Positions 35,486-42,008 of a DNA stretch of 64,000 nt are shown here, one piece after another. Source of the DNA: an uncultured Oscillospiraceae bacterium (lineage in GTDB: Bacteria; Bacillota; Clostridia; Oscillospirales; Oscillospiraceae). The stretch covers positions 1 to 64,000 of the forward strand of contig CANQTO010000002.1 of the NCBI GenBank assembly GCA_947626785.1, written 5' to 3'. Numbering within the stretch: position 1 is the first letter of the stretch; every line of letters begins with the position of its first letter. A program made the position numbers and the translations under genes. The notes beneath the pieces were generated by a model. The model saw nothing but the letters and a program-made list of their open reading frames with translations. It ran no database searches and had not been told where the DNA came from.

Positions 35486-35905
35486 ATGGGTACGGTCATA
35501 CGCCCTGAAATTTCAAAGAAAAGCCCTTATTACATAAGCAAACACCGGTACTATGAGCTTCGGCATTTCTGTCTTCAGTACCCGGAATGGAAGAGAGCCT
35601 ATCACGCCGTCGACGGTTTTTCAAGCAAGTCGTCAGAAGGCCACGAGCATGTGAGCGGCGGAGGGACGGCAGACCCGACGGCTGTGTATGCGGAAAAGAG
35701 GCTCTACTGGCTGGACCGGATGAAGATGGTGGAGAGGACTGCAAGGGAGACTGACGAGATCATCGCCCGGTTCCTCCTGCGGTGTGTCACAGAAGGAATC
35801 TCCTATGAGCAGATGCGGGCCAGAGAGCCGATCCCCTGCGGCAAGGACTATTTTTACGACGCATACAGAAGATTTTTCTGGCTGCTGGACAAAGCGCGAA
35901 AATAA
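35486..35905 (+). CDS. phage late-gene regulator-like protein (RinA/ArpU-like)
   Basis: 139 residues. The C-terminal part (DPTAVYAEKRLYWLDRMKMV, EQTAR-like ERTARETDEIIARFLL, VTEGISYEQM, then IPCGKDYFYDAYRRFFWLLDKAR) matches the sigma-like phage transcription regulators of Firmicute prophages (RinA/ArpU type) that I know. They switch on late genes. The family call is from memory of the motif and moderate. Its ribosome site lies in a hairpin, so translation is probably controlled. First substantial gene of the element. Confidence 0.6.
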   Translation: MGTVIRPEISKKSPYYISKHRYYELRHFCLQYPEWKRAYHAVDGFSSKSSEGHEHVSGGGTADPTAVYAEKRLYWLDRMKMVERTARETDEIIARFLLRCVTEGISYEQMRAREPIPCGKDYFYDAYRRFFWLLDKARK

Positions 35906-35931
35906 CAAGGACCATTATGGAAGGAGTGGTC
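35905..35931 (+). promoter_or_regulatory. partial copy of the conserved intergenic element
   Basis: CAAGGACCATTATGGAAGGAG keeps the right half (TTATGGAA) but lacks CGCGGRAT. No clear gene follows before the next terminator. Confidence 0.4.
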
Positions 35932-35953
35932 ATTTTGTAGATGAAGTGAACAC

Positions 35954-35988
35954 GGGGCTGTGCCATACGGCATGGCCTCTTTCTTTTT
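35954..35988 (+). terminator. terminator
   Basis: GGGGCTGTGCC-ATAC-GGCATGGCCTC followed by TTTCTTTTT, after the regulator gene. Confidence 0.88.
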
Positions 35989-36047
35989 GCCGTACACAGG
36001 TGACCAAAATCCATGTTAGATTTGTAAAACGGAAAGGAGGTACATGA

Positions 36048-36281
36048 ATGGAATGGCTCTGGCCGGCCGCACTCTTAGCGGCTGTTCTGATCGAGTTTTT
36101 ACTGTTCCGATGGTGGCTCTCTGGAGTGTGCGTAGGTACGCTTAGGCAGGACCAGTCGGATCCGGACGAGCCGCCCTATCTGTTTCTCGAAATGGAGAAG
36201 GACGGATTTGCTAAGATCCAGAAACGGAAGAAAGTTGTGATGCGTGTACAGATAGAAAACTATCTTTCACGAAACGAATAA
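36048..36281 (+). CDS. small single-pass membrane protein of the element
   Basis: 77 residues from ATG 36048 (AAAGGAGGTACATGA upstream; the start lies just after). One N-terminal helix (WPAALLAAVLIEFLLFRWWL), then a soluble basic tail. No family recognised. It sits between a terminator and the next conserved element, so it may be transcribed as a single-gene unit. Confidence 0.7.
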   Translation: MEWLWPAALLAAVLIEFLLFRWWLSGVCVGTLRQDQSDPDEPPYLFLEMEKDGFAKIQKRKKVVMRVQIENYLSRNE

Positions 36282-36295
36282 GGTCTGATGGGCTT

Positions 36296-36327
36296 GCGCG
36301 GAAAGAACAGCTCCTGTTATGGAAATC
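36296..36327 (+). promoter_or_regulatory. conserved intergenic element, copy 2
   Basis: GCGCGGAAAGAACAGCTCC then TGTTATGGAAATC, followed 7 bases later by the ribosome site of the next gene. Confidence 0.75.
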
Positions 36328-36349
36328 TTTTATGAAAGGAGCATTGCGA

Positions 36350-36673
36350 ATGACAGATGCGAAAAAGCTGATCGATGCCGAGTATGAAAAGTCCATGAAA
36401 GAACTTTCCGAGGCAATGACAGACGAAGAAACAAACCGGGCGTTGAAGAAGGTGGAGCTTCTGCATAAGCAGATGATGAGCGAAGCGGATGCCAAGAACG
36501 GCAGGACCGAGCGCATATTCAAGACTGTTTATGACTGGGCAGCTCTGCTGATCCCCCTGGGTGTTTCCTCGTTCTGGATGGGCGCTGGGATGAGGTTCGA
36601 GGAGACTGGCTCATTCACTTCGAGAGCATTTTCGTGGGTCGCAAACAACATGCGGCTTTTCAGAAAAGGCTGA
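36350..36673 (+). CDS. small membrane protein with coiled-coil N terminus
   Basis: 107 residues from ATG 36350 (AAAGGAG 8 bases upstream). The first 60 residues are charged and helical (DAEYEKSMKELSEAM, LKKVELLHKQMMSEAD). One membrane helix follows (WAALLIPLGVSSFWMGAGM). The layout recalls small phage proteins of holin- or tail-accessory type, but I recognise no family. Downstream is a strong terminator. Confidence 0.7.
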   Translation: MTDAKKLIDAEYEKSMKELSEAMTDEETNRALKKVELLHKQMMSEADAKNGRTERIFKTVYDWAALLIPLGVSSFWMGAGMRFEETGSFTSRAFSWVANNMRLFRKG

Positions 36674-36682
36674 ACCGGGAAA

Positions 36683-36717
36683 GGGTCCGTGTACGATACA
36701 CGGGCTCTTTCTTTTTG
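36683..36717 (+). terminator. terminator
   Basis: GGGTCCGTGT-ACGAT-ACACGGGCTC followed by TTTCTTTTT. Confidence 0.9.
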
Positions 36718-36720
36718 CCG

Positions 36721-36753
36721 ACCGCGGGATGTGCAGGCCCCTTTATGGAAGAA
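36721..36753 (+). promoter_or_regulatory. conserved intergenic element, copy 3
   Basis: ACCGCGGGATGTGCAGGCC then CCTTTATGGAAGAA, immediately after the terminator. It is one of the closest copies to the consensus. Confidence 0.8.
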
Positions 36754-36786
36754 ATTACCTAATTTAAGATAAAGGAGATACTAATT

Positions 36787-37065
36787 ATGCTGAAGAAAAG
36801 AGTTTACCTCTACGCATTTAACAAGCTCTGCAAAATCGAAGGATTCTACTACTTCGAGGGCGATAACATCTCGATCCGGAACATTCGGGAGCAGGCGCTG
36901 TGGATGCTGAACCGTCTTGGTTCGACGTCCATCGTGTATGCTGTCGATAACCGGCCCGGGCTGTATTTCGACTACCTGGAAGCCGTGAAGTCCAACAGCT
37001 TTGAGAAGCATGTGATGTTCGAGGACCTGATCAGCCGAGAAGGAATTCTTGTTGCGAAAAGGTAA
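36787..37065 (+). CDS. small soluble phage protein, function unknown
   Basis: 92 residues from ATG 36787 (AAAGGAGATACTAATT upstream). Mixed alpha/beta composition with many aromatic residues (VYLYAFNKL, GFYYFEGDN). No membrane helix and no recognised motif. It is preceded by conserved element copy 3 and followed by its own terminator. Confidence 0.65.
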   Translation: MLKKRVYLYAFNKLCKIEGFYYFEGDNISIRNIREQALWMLNRLGSTSIVYAVDNRPGLYFDYLEAVKSNSFEKHVMFEDLISREGILVAKR

Positions 37066-37074
37066 AGAAAACAA

Positions 37075-37106
37075 AGAGGAAAGGTTTACATGGCCTTTTC
37101 TCTTTT
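37075..37106 (+). terminator. terminator
   Basis: AGAGGAAAGG-TTTACATG-GCCTTTTCTCT followed by TTTG. The T-run is part of the stem. The next gene follows without a conserved element. Confidence 0.75.
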
Positions 37107-37115
37107 GGAGGGAGT

Positions 37116-37475
37116 ATGCGGTATCACTTTGAAAAGCCGGCTGTTTACCAGAACCAGTACGGAGAGACTTATATTTGCAGCCACCCTGTCTATGACCGGT
37201 GTACCCTGTACAAGATCCGGGATCGAGGGCTGGCGGTGATCCAACAGAGATTCGACCCGGTCTGCAAAAGGACCTGGTGGAGCGAGATCGACCCATGGCT
37301 CACAGACGTCATCTATTTGAACATCGGATTTAAGCCATATTTTAACGAGCGGGCAGAGCTTCCAAAAGACGGGCTTTATCCGACTGTCACGGTCCGGCAG
37401 CTTATGTGGTCATTGAAGATGAAGCCGATCCCAAAGGCTGTGTGGGAGACTGTCTTTGACCGGCGGGATATTTAA
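37116..37475 (+). CDS. conserved protein of clostridial mobile elements
   Basis: 119 residues from ATG 37116 (GGAGGGAGT upstream). Segments such as YICSHPVYDRCTLYKI, GLAVIQQRFDP, TWWSEIDPWLTDVIYLN and GLYPTVTVRQLMWSLKMKP match a protein I have seen in many conjugative and phage elements of Clostridia, where it has no known function. Probably cytoplasmic. Its stop overlaps conserved element copy 4. Confidence 0.7.
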   Translation: MRYHFEKPAVYQNQYGETYICSHPVYDRCTLYKIRDRGLAVIQQRFDPVCKRTWWSEIDPWLTDVIYLNIGFKPYFNERAELPKDGLYPTVTVRQLMWSLKMKPIPKAVWETVFDRRDI

Positions 37476-37508
37476 CGCGAGATCTGCAAGTCTTATTATG
37501 AAGAAAAC
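37475..37508 (+). promoter_or_regulatory. conserved intergenic element, copy 4
   Basis: ACGCGAGATCTGCAAGTCT then TATTATGAAGAAAAC, starting at the stop codon of the previous gene, with no terminator in between. Confidence 0.65.
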
Positions 37509-37530
37509 TATTTTTGAAGGGAGAAAACTT

Positions 37531-37701
37531 ATGAAATTCTTTTATTATCTCTGCACCAATGAGACACCTGAGTCGATACTTATGTCGTTCTGCGTCGGGT
37601 TCCTCCGCGGCATTCTGCTCGCGGTAGGGCTCTGGCAGCTCGGCCTGTATGTATCCGACCTGTTCAAGCTCTTTGGGACCGGGTTCAAGAAGAAGTCGTA
37701 A
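37531..37701 (+). CDS. 56-residue membrane protein
   Basis: Start ATG 37531, 8 bases after GAAGGGA; upstream in-frame codons would read through the conserved element. One hydrophobic segment (SFCVGFLRGILLAVGLWQLGL) and a basic C terminus (FKKKS). No family recognised. Flanked by element copy 4 and a terminator. Confidence 0.65.
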   Translation: MKFFYYLCTNETPESILMSFCVGFLRGILLAVGLWQLGLYVSDLFKLFGTGFKKKS

Positions 37702-37726
37702 AAACCGGCAAGGATACATTCTTCTG

Positions 37727-37759
37727 GGAGAAAGGCTCTAACAGGGCCTTTTCTCTTTC
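37727..37759 (+). terminator. terminator
   Basis: GGAGAAAGGCTC-TAACA-GGGCCTTTTCTC followed by TTTCC. Confidence 0.8.
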
Positions 37760-37760
37760 C

Positions 37761-37797
37761 TCCGCGAATTATGCAAGGCCCTTTATGGAAGGTCAAG
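37761..37797 (+). promoter_or_regulatory. conserved intergenic element, copy 5
   Basis: TCCGCGAATTATGCAAGGCC then CTTTATGGAAGGTCAAG, directly after the terminator. Confidence 0.78.
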
Positions 37798-37828
37798 TAA
37801 AATTATACTATATCAAGGAGGACGAAAA

Positions 37829-37960
37829 ATGAGCGTACTTTGCTTCATATTCTTTGCGACCCTGAGCGCAGTGGCACTGATCTGCTGCTTCCGGGCTATC
37901 AAGATCATGGTGAAGGCCGTCAACCATCTGTTCGACAAGATCGAGGATAAATTTCAGTGA
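37829..37960 (+). CDS. 43-residue membrane microprotein
   Basis: Starts at ATG 37829 behind AAGGAGGACGAAAA. One helix (LCFIFFATLSAVALICCF) and an amphipathic tail (KIMVKAVNHLFDKIEDKF). The conserved element, ribosome site and following terminator all support expression. Function unknown. Confidence 0.65.
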   Translation: MSVLCFIFFATLSAVALICCFRAIKIMVKAVNHLFDKIEDKFQ

Positions 37961-37963
37961 CTG

Positions 37964-38003
37964 AGAAAGAACGGGAGCTATACAAGGGCTTCTGTTCTTT
38001 CTT
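37964..38003 (+). terminator. terminator
   Basis: AGAAAGAACGGGAGC pairs with GCTTCTGTTCTTTCT (three G-T pairs) around TATACAAGG. A degenerate right half of the conserved element (TTCTATGAAAAGGAGG) follows at once. Confidence 0.75.
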
Positions 38004-38024
38004 CTATGAAAAGGAGGAATTTGT

Positions 38025-38387
38025 TTGAAAAAGTTTTTAGAGACCATGCTGGAGGGAGCTGCCGGACTGCTTGTTATATACGTTGTGGGTAAGGCGGCTT
38101 ATGAGGCCGGGAAAGAGACAGGCCGGGAAGAGGCCCGCTACGAAGAGCTGAAGAGAAAGAACCGGGAGACGGAGTCAGCAGAAACGGTTTCCGCAGAAGA
38201 ACAGGCCGGGATCTCGCTGGTACCGGACAAGAAACCCGGAAAGCTCTCGATCCTGACGGCGCTGCCTTTCGTTGCTGCCGGAAAGCGGAGGTCAGTTCTC
38301 CGAAACATCGTTCAGAATCCGGAGGACCACCGGTTTGAGGCGTTTGTGGAGGGAAACGAGCTGCATGTGAGAGTAGGTCCGAGATAA
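38025..38387 (+). CDS. small membrane-anchored protein
   Basis: 120 residues from TTG 38025, chosen because AAGGAGG lies 7 bases upstream. One hydrophobic segment (MLEGAAGLLVIYVVGKAAYEAG), then a highly charged middle (KETGREEARYEELKRKNRE). The C-terminal 30 residues are basic and beta-rich. No recognised family. It ends at conserved element copy 6. Confidence 0.65.
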   Translation: MKKFLETMLEGAAGLLVIYVVGKAAYEAGKETGREEARYEELKRKNRETESAETVSAEEQAGISLVPDKKPGKLSILTALPFVAAGKRRSVLRNIVQNPEDHRFEAFVEGNELHVRVGPR

Positions 38388-38420
38388 GCGGGATGTGCAG
38401 ATGCTTCTATGGAAAAGCAC
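38386..38420 (+). promoter_or_regulatory. conserved intergenic element, copy 6
   Basis: AAGCGGGATGTGCAGATGC then TTCTATGGAAAAGCAC, starting at the stop codon of the previous gene. Confidence 0.75.
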
Positions 38421-38442
38421 ATTTTGAAAGGAGATGCTGAAC

Positions 38443-38799
38443 ATGTACGTTTACGAGAATCCCGAACCTAACGAGACAACAGCGGAAAAACTTGTGAGAA
38501 AAGCGAGGGAGCTGGCCAATAACGGCCGGGCGTGGTACTACAGAAACAGAGAGGATATTCTCCTGTTCGGGCCGATCGTATTCAGCCTGTCCGGGACTCT
38601 TGTTAGGGTCGTCGGCAAGCGGATCAATCTGCACAAGCAGGAAGACATCAAGAATCTGTACTGCTATGACCGCTCGCTCGGCCACTATTGGGCACTTCGG
38701 AGAGAGCTCACCAACAAGGAGTGGCTGATGATCGATCAGAGGAAGAAAAACGGGGAGCGTTTGAGCGACATTTTGGCGGAGCTGAAAGTGCTTAAATGA
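38443..38799 (+). CDS. phage protein, function unknown
   Basis: 118 residues from ATG 38443 (GAAAGGAG 9 bases upstream; ATG 38434 abuts it). A weakly hydrophobic segment (ILLFGPIVFSLSGTLVRVVG) lies in the middle. The C-terminal part (NLYCYDRSLGHYWALRREL, GERLSDILAELKVL) resembles a small domain common in clostridial mobile elements. No function known. Followed by a terminator. Confidence 0.65.
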   Translation: MYVYENPEPNETTAEKLVRKARELANNGRAWYYRNREDILLFGPIVFSLSGTLVRVVGKRINLHKQEDIKNLYCYDRSLGHYWALRRELTNKEWLMIDQRKKNGERLSDILAELKVLK

Positions 38800-38807
38800 A
38801 CTATGGG

Positions 38808-38841
38808 CGAGGAGACTGTTTACACGGTCTTTTCGCTTTTA
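38808..38841 (+). terminator. terminator
   Basis: GCGAGGAGACTG-TTTACA-CGGTCTTTTCGC followed by TTTTATATTT. Confidence 0.8.
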
Positions 38842-38865
38842 TATTTGCCGGAGGAGGCGGTAAAA

Positions 38866-39078
38866 ATGATCAAGTTAGATGTAAATGAGCATTGTCACGA
38901 CTGTCCATATTTTCAGCCAGAAGCGACTACCAAGCATGCTGAGATCACTGCTGATTGTGTAATCTATGTCGGCGCGACAGAGACAGTTGTGCAATGCCGG
39001 GATAGGAAAAGATGTGATTTTCTGCTCGGATATTTTAGAGCGGCAGACAAGGAAAAACATAAGGAGGAACAAAAATGA
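38866..39078 (+). CDS. small Cys-rich protein, possible zinc binder
   Basis: 70 residues from ATG 38866 (GGAGGAGGCGG upstream). HCHDCPYF near residue 9 and VQCRDRKRCDFL near residue 43 give a pair of Cys/His clusters suited to zinc. Basic C terminus. The last codons overlap the next gene (ATGA), so the two are coupled. Function unknown. Confidence 0.65.
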   Translation: MIKLDVNEHCHDCPYFQPEATTKHAEITADCVIYVGATETVVQCRDRKRCDFLLGYFRAADKEKHKEEQK

Positions 39079-39803
39079 TCATCATCGAAGAACCCAAAGT
39101 GTACGGACTCGAAGCGACGGTCCGGGGTATGCGCAACCCGATGAACAGCTGGGACAAGAGCGACAGTTCATTTTGCAAAGTCCCTGATGAATTGTGCAGC
39201 GTGTGCGAGGACCGCCATACAGACAGATGCTATGAGGGTTTTGTGCTCGGTCAGAAAGACCATGATCTCATGCTGAGGCTGGCCAAGGCCGGCCCTGTCG
39301 ACGGGAAATTCCGCCGAATGATAACCATCACGGTCGACATCACCGCTCCGCTGTACTGGTGGAAAGAGTTTGACACCTATAAGGTGGGAACTGTAGCCAA
39401 TAGCTGCTCGACCATGCACAAGATCCACGCTAAGGAGTTTGGGCTGGATGACTTCAGCCATGAACACCTTATTGACTATGACTTCTATCTTTGTGCTGAG
39501 GTTGACGGCCCTGTGCTTAATGAAGCGCCTCATGTTTTCTGCGGCGGTGTTCAGCATCTCAACCTGACCATCAATGTTCTCAACTATTACAGGAAGAAGT
39601 TCCTTGAGACTAAAGACAAGAAATATTGGTGGCAGATGATCCAGCTTCTTCCCTCTTCGTACAACCAGAAACGCACGATCCTGCTCAACTATGAGGTGCT
39701 GTCCAACATCTATAAGCACCGGAAGAACCATAAGCTGGACGAGTGGCGTCACTTCTGCGAGTGGATCGAGACTCTGCCGTACAGTGATGTGATCCTGGCG
39801 TAA
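39075..39803 (+). CDS. phage metabolic protein, possibly ThyX-like
   Basis: 242 residues from ATG 39075 (AAGGAGGAACAAA upstream). Segments VRGMRNPMNSWDKSDS, MITITVDITAPLYWWKEFDTYK and VANSCSTMHKIH recur in gut-phage proteins of this size. The order recalls flavin-dependent thymidylate synthase (ThyX), where a nucleotide-binding loop follows an R-x-x-S-x-N pattern, but the RHR-x7-S signature is absent. I offer ThyX-like only as a weak guess, partly because the element carries other deoxynucleotide genes. Codon use fits the element. Confidence 0.5.
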   Translation: MIIIEEPKVYGLEATVRGMRNPMNSWDKSDSSFCKVPDELCSVCEDRHTDRCYEGFVLGQKDHDLMLRLAKAGPVDGKFRRMITITVDITAPLYWWKEFDTYKVGTVANSCSTMHKIHAKEFGLDDFSHEHLIDYDFYLCAEVDGPVLNEAPHVFCGGVQHLNLTINVLNYYRKKFLETKDKKYWWQMIQLLPSSYNQKRTILLNYEVLSNIYKHRKNHKLDEWRHFCEWIETLPYSDVILA

Positions 39804-39820
39804 TATTTGGAGGAAAAGTG

Positions 39821-40054
39821 ATGGCTAAGCGTGGAAGACCGCCTAAGTCAGACGGTAAAGTTTATCAATTTCGTCTTCGATTAACTAAAGAAGAAAATGA
39901 TCTTCTTGATACTATAGCGAAAGAAGCCGGAACGACTAAATCAGCAGTTCTACTTGAAGGGTTAAAGTATGTTTCAGAAATTTCGTTGGCTCAAGCGGAT
40001 ATCCGCACTATCGGCCTGCGGGCGTGCCTCTTAGCGTTCGCCCTGCGATCCTGA
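39821..40054 (+). CDS. ribbon-helix-helix-like protein ending in an eroded foreign tail
   Basis: 77 residues from ATG 39821 (GGAGGAAAAG upstream; GTG 39818 is less likely). Residues 1-50 (KRGRPPKSDGKVYQFRLRLTKEE, read as two parts, then AGTTKSAVLLEGL) look like a ribbon-helix-helix or Arc-type DNA binder. The last 20 residues come from a partial copy of the 3' end of the downstream DUF6273-like gene, read in a different frame. The original C terminus has been lost. Its A/T-rich codons differ from those of neighbouring genes. Confidence 0.6.
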   Translation: MAKRGRPPKSDGKVYQFRLRLTKEENDLLDTIAKEAGTTKSAVLLEGLKYVSEISLAQADIRTIGLRACLLAFALRS

Positions 40055-40075
40055 TCAAATAGCTTTAGGAGGCGA
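40027..40075 (+). repeat. eroded partial copy of the DUF6273-like gene 3' end and spacer
   Basis: TTAGCGTTCGCCCTGCGATC and CTGATCAAATAG match bases 40609-40645 with one missing G and one C/T change. The following spacer (TTTAGGAGGCGATTAG against TTTATTGGAAGGTGATTAA) is also related, so the unit spans gene end plus intergenic region. Confidence 0.8.
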
Positions 40076-40082
40076 TTAGCAA

Positions 40083-40643
40083 ATGAAAAAGTGCGTGCTC
40101 GGGCCGTCGCATATAAACACCATTGAATTCGCGGTCGGCGATAGCGTGATCCTGCCTATAGAGAAAATCGGGTGCTGCTCCGCAACAGTTCACAAAGTTA
40201 CATATGGAGAGATCCTCTTTATATTTGACGAATGTGTGGCTGTTCGTAATATGAATGAGGATTACAGCAATCAAGGCGGATATGAGGCTTCGGATCTTCA
40301 CAAGTGGATGAATGAAGTCCTCCTGCCGTCTTTTGAGCCGGGTATTAGAGATCAGATCAAAGAGATAACGATCCCGACATACGGAATGATATTTGGACAC
40401 GATGCGTTGTACGAGGCCATTGTAGAGCCTGATAGGGACGAACAACTTCCGCTGATGAAAGAGAAAGAGTATCAGCGAGTCTTTTACAGAGATGGAGAGC
40501 TCGGGTCTTATTGGCTAAGAAATGCCTCTAAACAGTCGTGGTCTCGCGCCGGTTTCGCTTACGCCAATGTGTCTAAATTCCGTGGGTATGTTTCGAGCAG
40601 CCAAAGTTATTTAGGCGTTCGTCCTGCGATCCTGATCAAATAA
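40083..40643 (+). CDS. DUF6273-like protein with a C-type-lectin-like end
   Basis: 186 residues from ATG 40083 (TTTAGGAGGCGATTAGCAA upstream). The middle has DLHKWMNEVLLPSFEPGIR; the end has SYWLRNASK, FAYANVSKF and YLGVRPAILIK, the pattern of DUF6273 proteins of Firmicutes. That end resembles the C-type-lectin fold used by diversity-generating elements. No reverse transcriptase gene is in the window, so I do not claim diversification. Remnants on both sides suggest it is the one intact member of a former tandem array. Confidence 0.65.
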   Translation: MKKCVLGPSHINTIEFAVGDSVILPIEKIGCCSATVHKVTYGEILFIFDECVAVRNMNEDYSNQGGYEASDLHKWMNEVLLPSFEPGIRDQIKEITIPTYGMIFGHDALYEAIVEPDRDEQLPLMKEKEYQRVFYRDGELGSYWLRNASKQSWSRAGFAYANVSKFRGYVSSSQSYLGVRPAILIK

Positions 40644-40665
40644 TTTATTGGAAGGTGATTAAAAC
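40609..40665 (+). repeat. second copy of the duplicated 3' end and spacer
   Basis: This is the intact gene end and following spacer, matching the eroded copy at 40027-40075. The spacer copy here leads into a 9-codon frame (GTG 40655 to TAG 40682). Confidence 0.75.
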
Positions 40666-40702
40666 GAAGATTACAAAACTTTAGAGAGGCCGGACGGCGA
40701 CC

Positions 40703-41398
40703 GTGATGGCGCTTGTCGGGGCCTGGGGCGTTGCCGCTACGGCTATACTGGCGGCAAAGGGAGTCAAAAAAGCGGAAGAGGCCCGGAAAGAGGCCCAGGA
40801 GGCCAATGGGCAGGAGCCGCTGACCGAAGCGGAGACCGTAATGGCCGAGGCGCCGGCATATCTCCCGGCTGTGCTGTCTGGAGCAGCTACGATCGCCTGT
40901 ATATTTGGGGCCAACATCTGCAACAAGCGGCAGCAGGCCATGCTCATAAGCGCGTATGCGGCGCTGGAGAGCAATTTCATCAAGTACAGAAAGCAGGTGG
41001 ACAGCCTGTGCGGACCGGGTACGGACGAGCTTATCCGGGAGACCCTGCGGAGGCGGGACGAGGACGACGATGATCCGCCCTGGGACCGCATCGAGACCTT
41101 TTACATAGACGGCCTTGACAGGCCGGTCTTCTTCGAGCGGACCACCGAGGAGGTCATGCGGGCCATCTATAATCTCAACCGGAATTTTATCCTGAAAGGC
41201 TACAGTACGCTGAATGAGTTTCTGGAATATCTGCGTCTGGAACCGGAGAACAACGGCAATATCGGCTGGGACCAATGCGACGGCGAGATGTTCTACGGTT
41301 ATCGCTGGATCGATGTAAACCGAGTGTGGCGGACGATGGACGACGGCCTGCGGGTCTGTTCGCTGGAGTTTCCGTTCATGCCTCATGTGATCCGGTAG
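40703..41398 (+). CDS. membrane protein, paralogue A of a three-member family, N-terminally truncated
   Basis: 231 residues from GTG 40703 (ATG 40706 also possible) without a good ribosome site. It shares with the proteins at 42587 and 45264 a helix (GAWGVAATAILAAKGV), a second hydrophobic block (LPAVLSGAATIACIFGANI) and the following AMLISAYAALESNFIKYR. The other two begin with about 20 more residues (basic, then PEILT). Here that part is replaced by a 9-codon frame ending in TAG at 40682, in the same frame. The 5' end seems to have been destroyed by the neighbouring duplication. I recall the family as DUF6353-like; function unknown. Confidence 0.65.
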   Translation: MMALVGAWGVAATAILAAKGVKKAEEARKEAQEANGQEPLTEAETVMAEAPAYLPAVLSGAATIACIFGANICNKRQQAMLISAYAALESNFIKYRKQVDSLCGPGTDELIRETLRRRDEDDDDPPWDRIETFYIDGLDRPVFFERTTEEVMRAIYNLNRNFILKGYSTLNEFLEYLRLEPENNGNIGWDQCDGEMFYGYRWIDVNRVWRTMDDGLRVCSLEFPFMPHVIR

Positions 41399-41433
41399 AC
41401 CGCGGCATCGACAGCTTCTCTTGTGAAGAAATA
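41399..41433 (+). promoter_or_regulatory. conserved intergenic element, copy 7
   Basis: ACCGCGGCATCGACAGCTT then CTCTTGTGAAGAAATA, directly at the stop of the preceding gene. One of the more diverged copies. Confidence 0.6.
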
Positions 41434-41451
41434 TCAAATTAGGAGGAGCCT

Positions 41452-41667
41452 ATGGATATTACAAAGAAGGTAGCAAAACTGCGGTTCGAGTACCATACGA
41501 CCATGCTGGACATCTGCAATGTATTGAATCAGCTTCATATATTGTCAGACGAGAAAGCGAATGCCGTAATGAAGGACCATTGTTTTCAGTCCTTTGACTG
41601 TCTGGAAAGGATGGGCTACGACGTAAAAGGATATTTTGAGAAGGAATCGGAAAGATTGAGCCGCTAA
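41452..41667 (+). CDS. small helical phage protein
   Basis: 71 residues from ATG 41452 (AGGAGGAGCCT upstream). Entirely helical and charged (KVAKLRFEYHTTMLDICNVL, LERMGYDVKGYFEKESERL). No family recognised. It lies between element copy 7 and a strong terminator, a complete single-gene unit. Confidence 0.65.
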   Translation: MDITKKVAKLRFEYHTTMLDICNVLNQLHILSDEKANAVMKDHCFQSFDCLERMGYDVKGYFEKESERLSR

Positions 41668-41684
41668 CAACGGCTCTTTCTTTT
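41656..41684 (+). terminator. terminator
   Basis: GAGCCG-CTAACAA-CGGCTC followed by TTTCTTTT; the stem begins inside the last codons of the gene. Confidence 0.85.
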
Positions 41685-41685
41685 C

Positions 41686-41718
41686 TCCGCGGAATGAGCA
41701 GTTGCTATTATGAAAACC
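41686..41718 (+). promoter_or_regulatory. conserved intergenic element, copy 8
   Basis: TCCGCGGAATGAGCAGTTGC then TATTATGAAAACC, two bases after the terminator. Confidence 0.78.
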
Positions 41719-41743
41719 TGGAATAAATTTTAAGGAGGTCACT

Positions 41744-41926
41744 ATGAAGCATTTCAAAACCGGTTTCAATTTTACCATCGGAGCGTTTGCCGCATCCGCT
41801 GTGGTCGGACTGATCACGTTCGCGGCGATGTGCATCGGCCTGTGGTTCAAGAAGATCTTCGGGAGCGAGAAAGATGAGTTCGACGATCTGTACAAAGAGT
41901 TCCAGCATAACGAAGTGGAAGAATGA
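41744..41926 (+). CDS. 60-residue membrane protein
   Basis: Starts at ATG 41744 behind AAGGAGGTCACT. One helix (GAFAASAVVGLITFAAMCIGLW), a basic stop-transfer KK, then an acidic tail (EKDEFDDLYKEFQHNEVEE). No family recognised. Flanked by element copies 8 and 9. Confidence 0.68.
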   Translation: MKHFKTGFNFTIGAFAASAVVGLITFAAMCIGLWFKKIFGSEKDEFDDLYKEFQHNEVEE

Positions 41927-41927
41927 G

Positions 41928-41951
41928 CCCAACAATGGCTCTTCTTCTTTC
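41928..41951 (+). terminator. terminator
   Basis: GAGCC-CAACAAT-GGCTC followed by TTCTTCTTTCC; a short stem that overlaps the stop region. Confidence 0.7.
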
Positions 41952-41983
41952 CGTGAAATTTACAACTGCTGTTATGGAAAATC
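41950..41983 (+). promoter_or_regulatory. conserved intergenic element, copy 9
   Basis: TCCGTGAAATTTACAACTGC then TGTTATGGAAAATC, directly after the terminator. Confidence 0.7.
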
Positions 41984-42008
41984 TAACTTTTGTGAAGGAG
42001 GAGTAACT

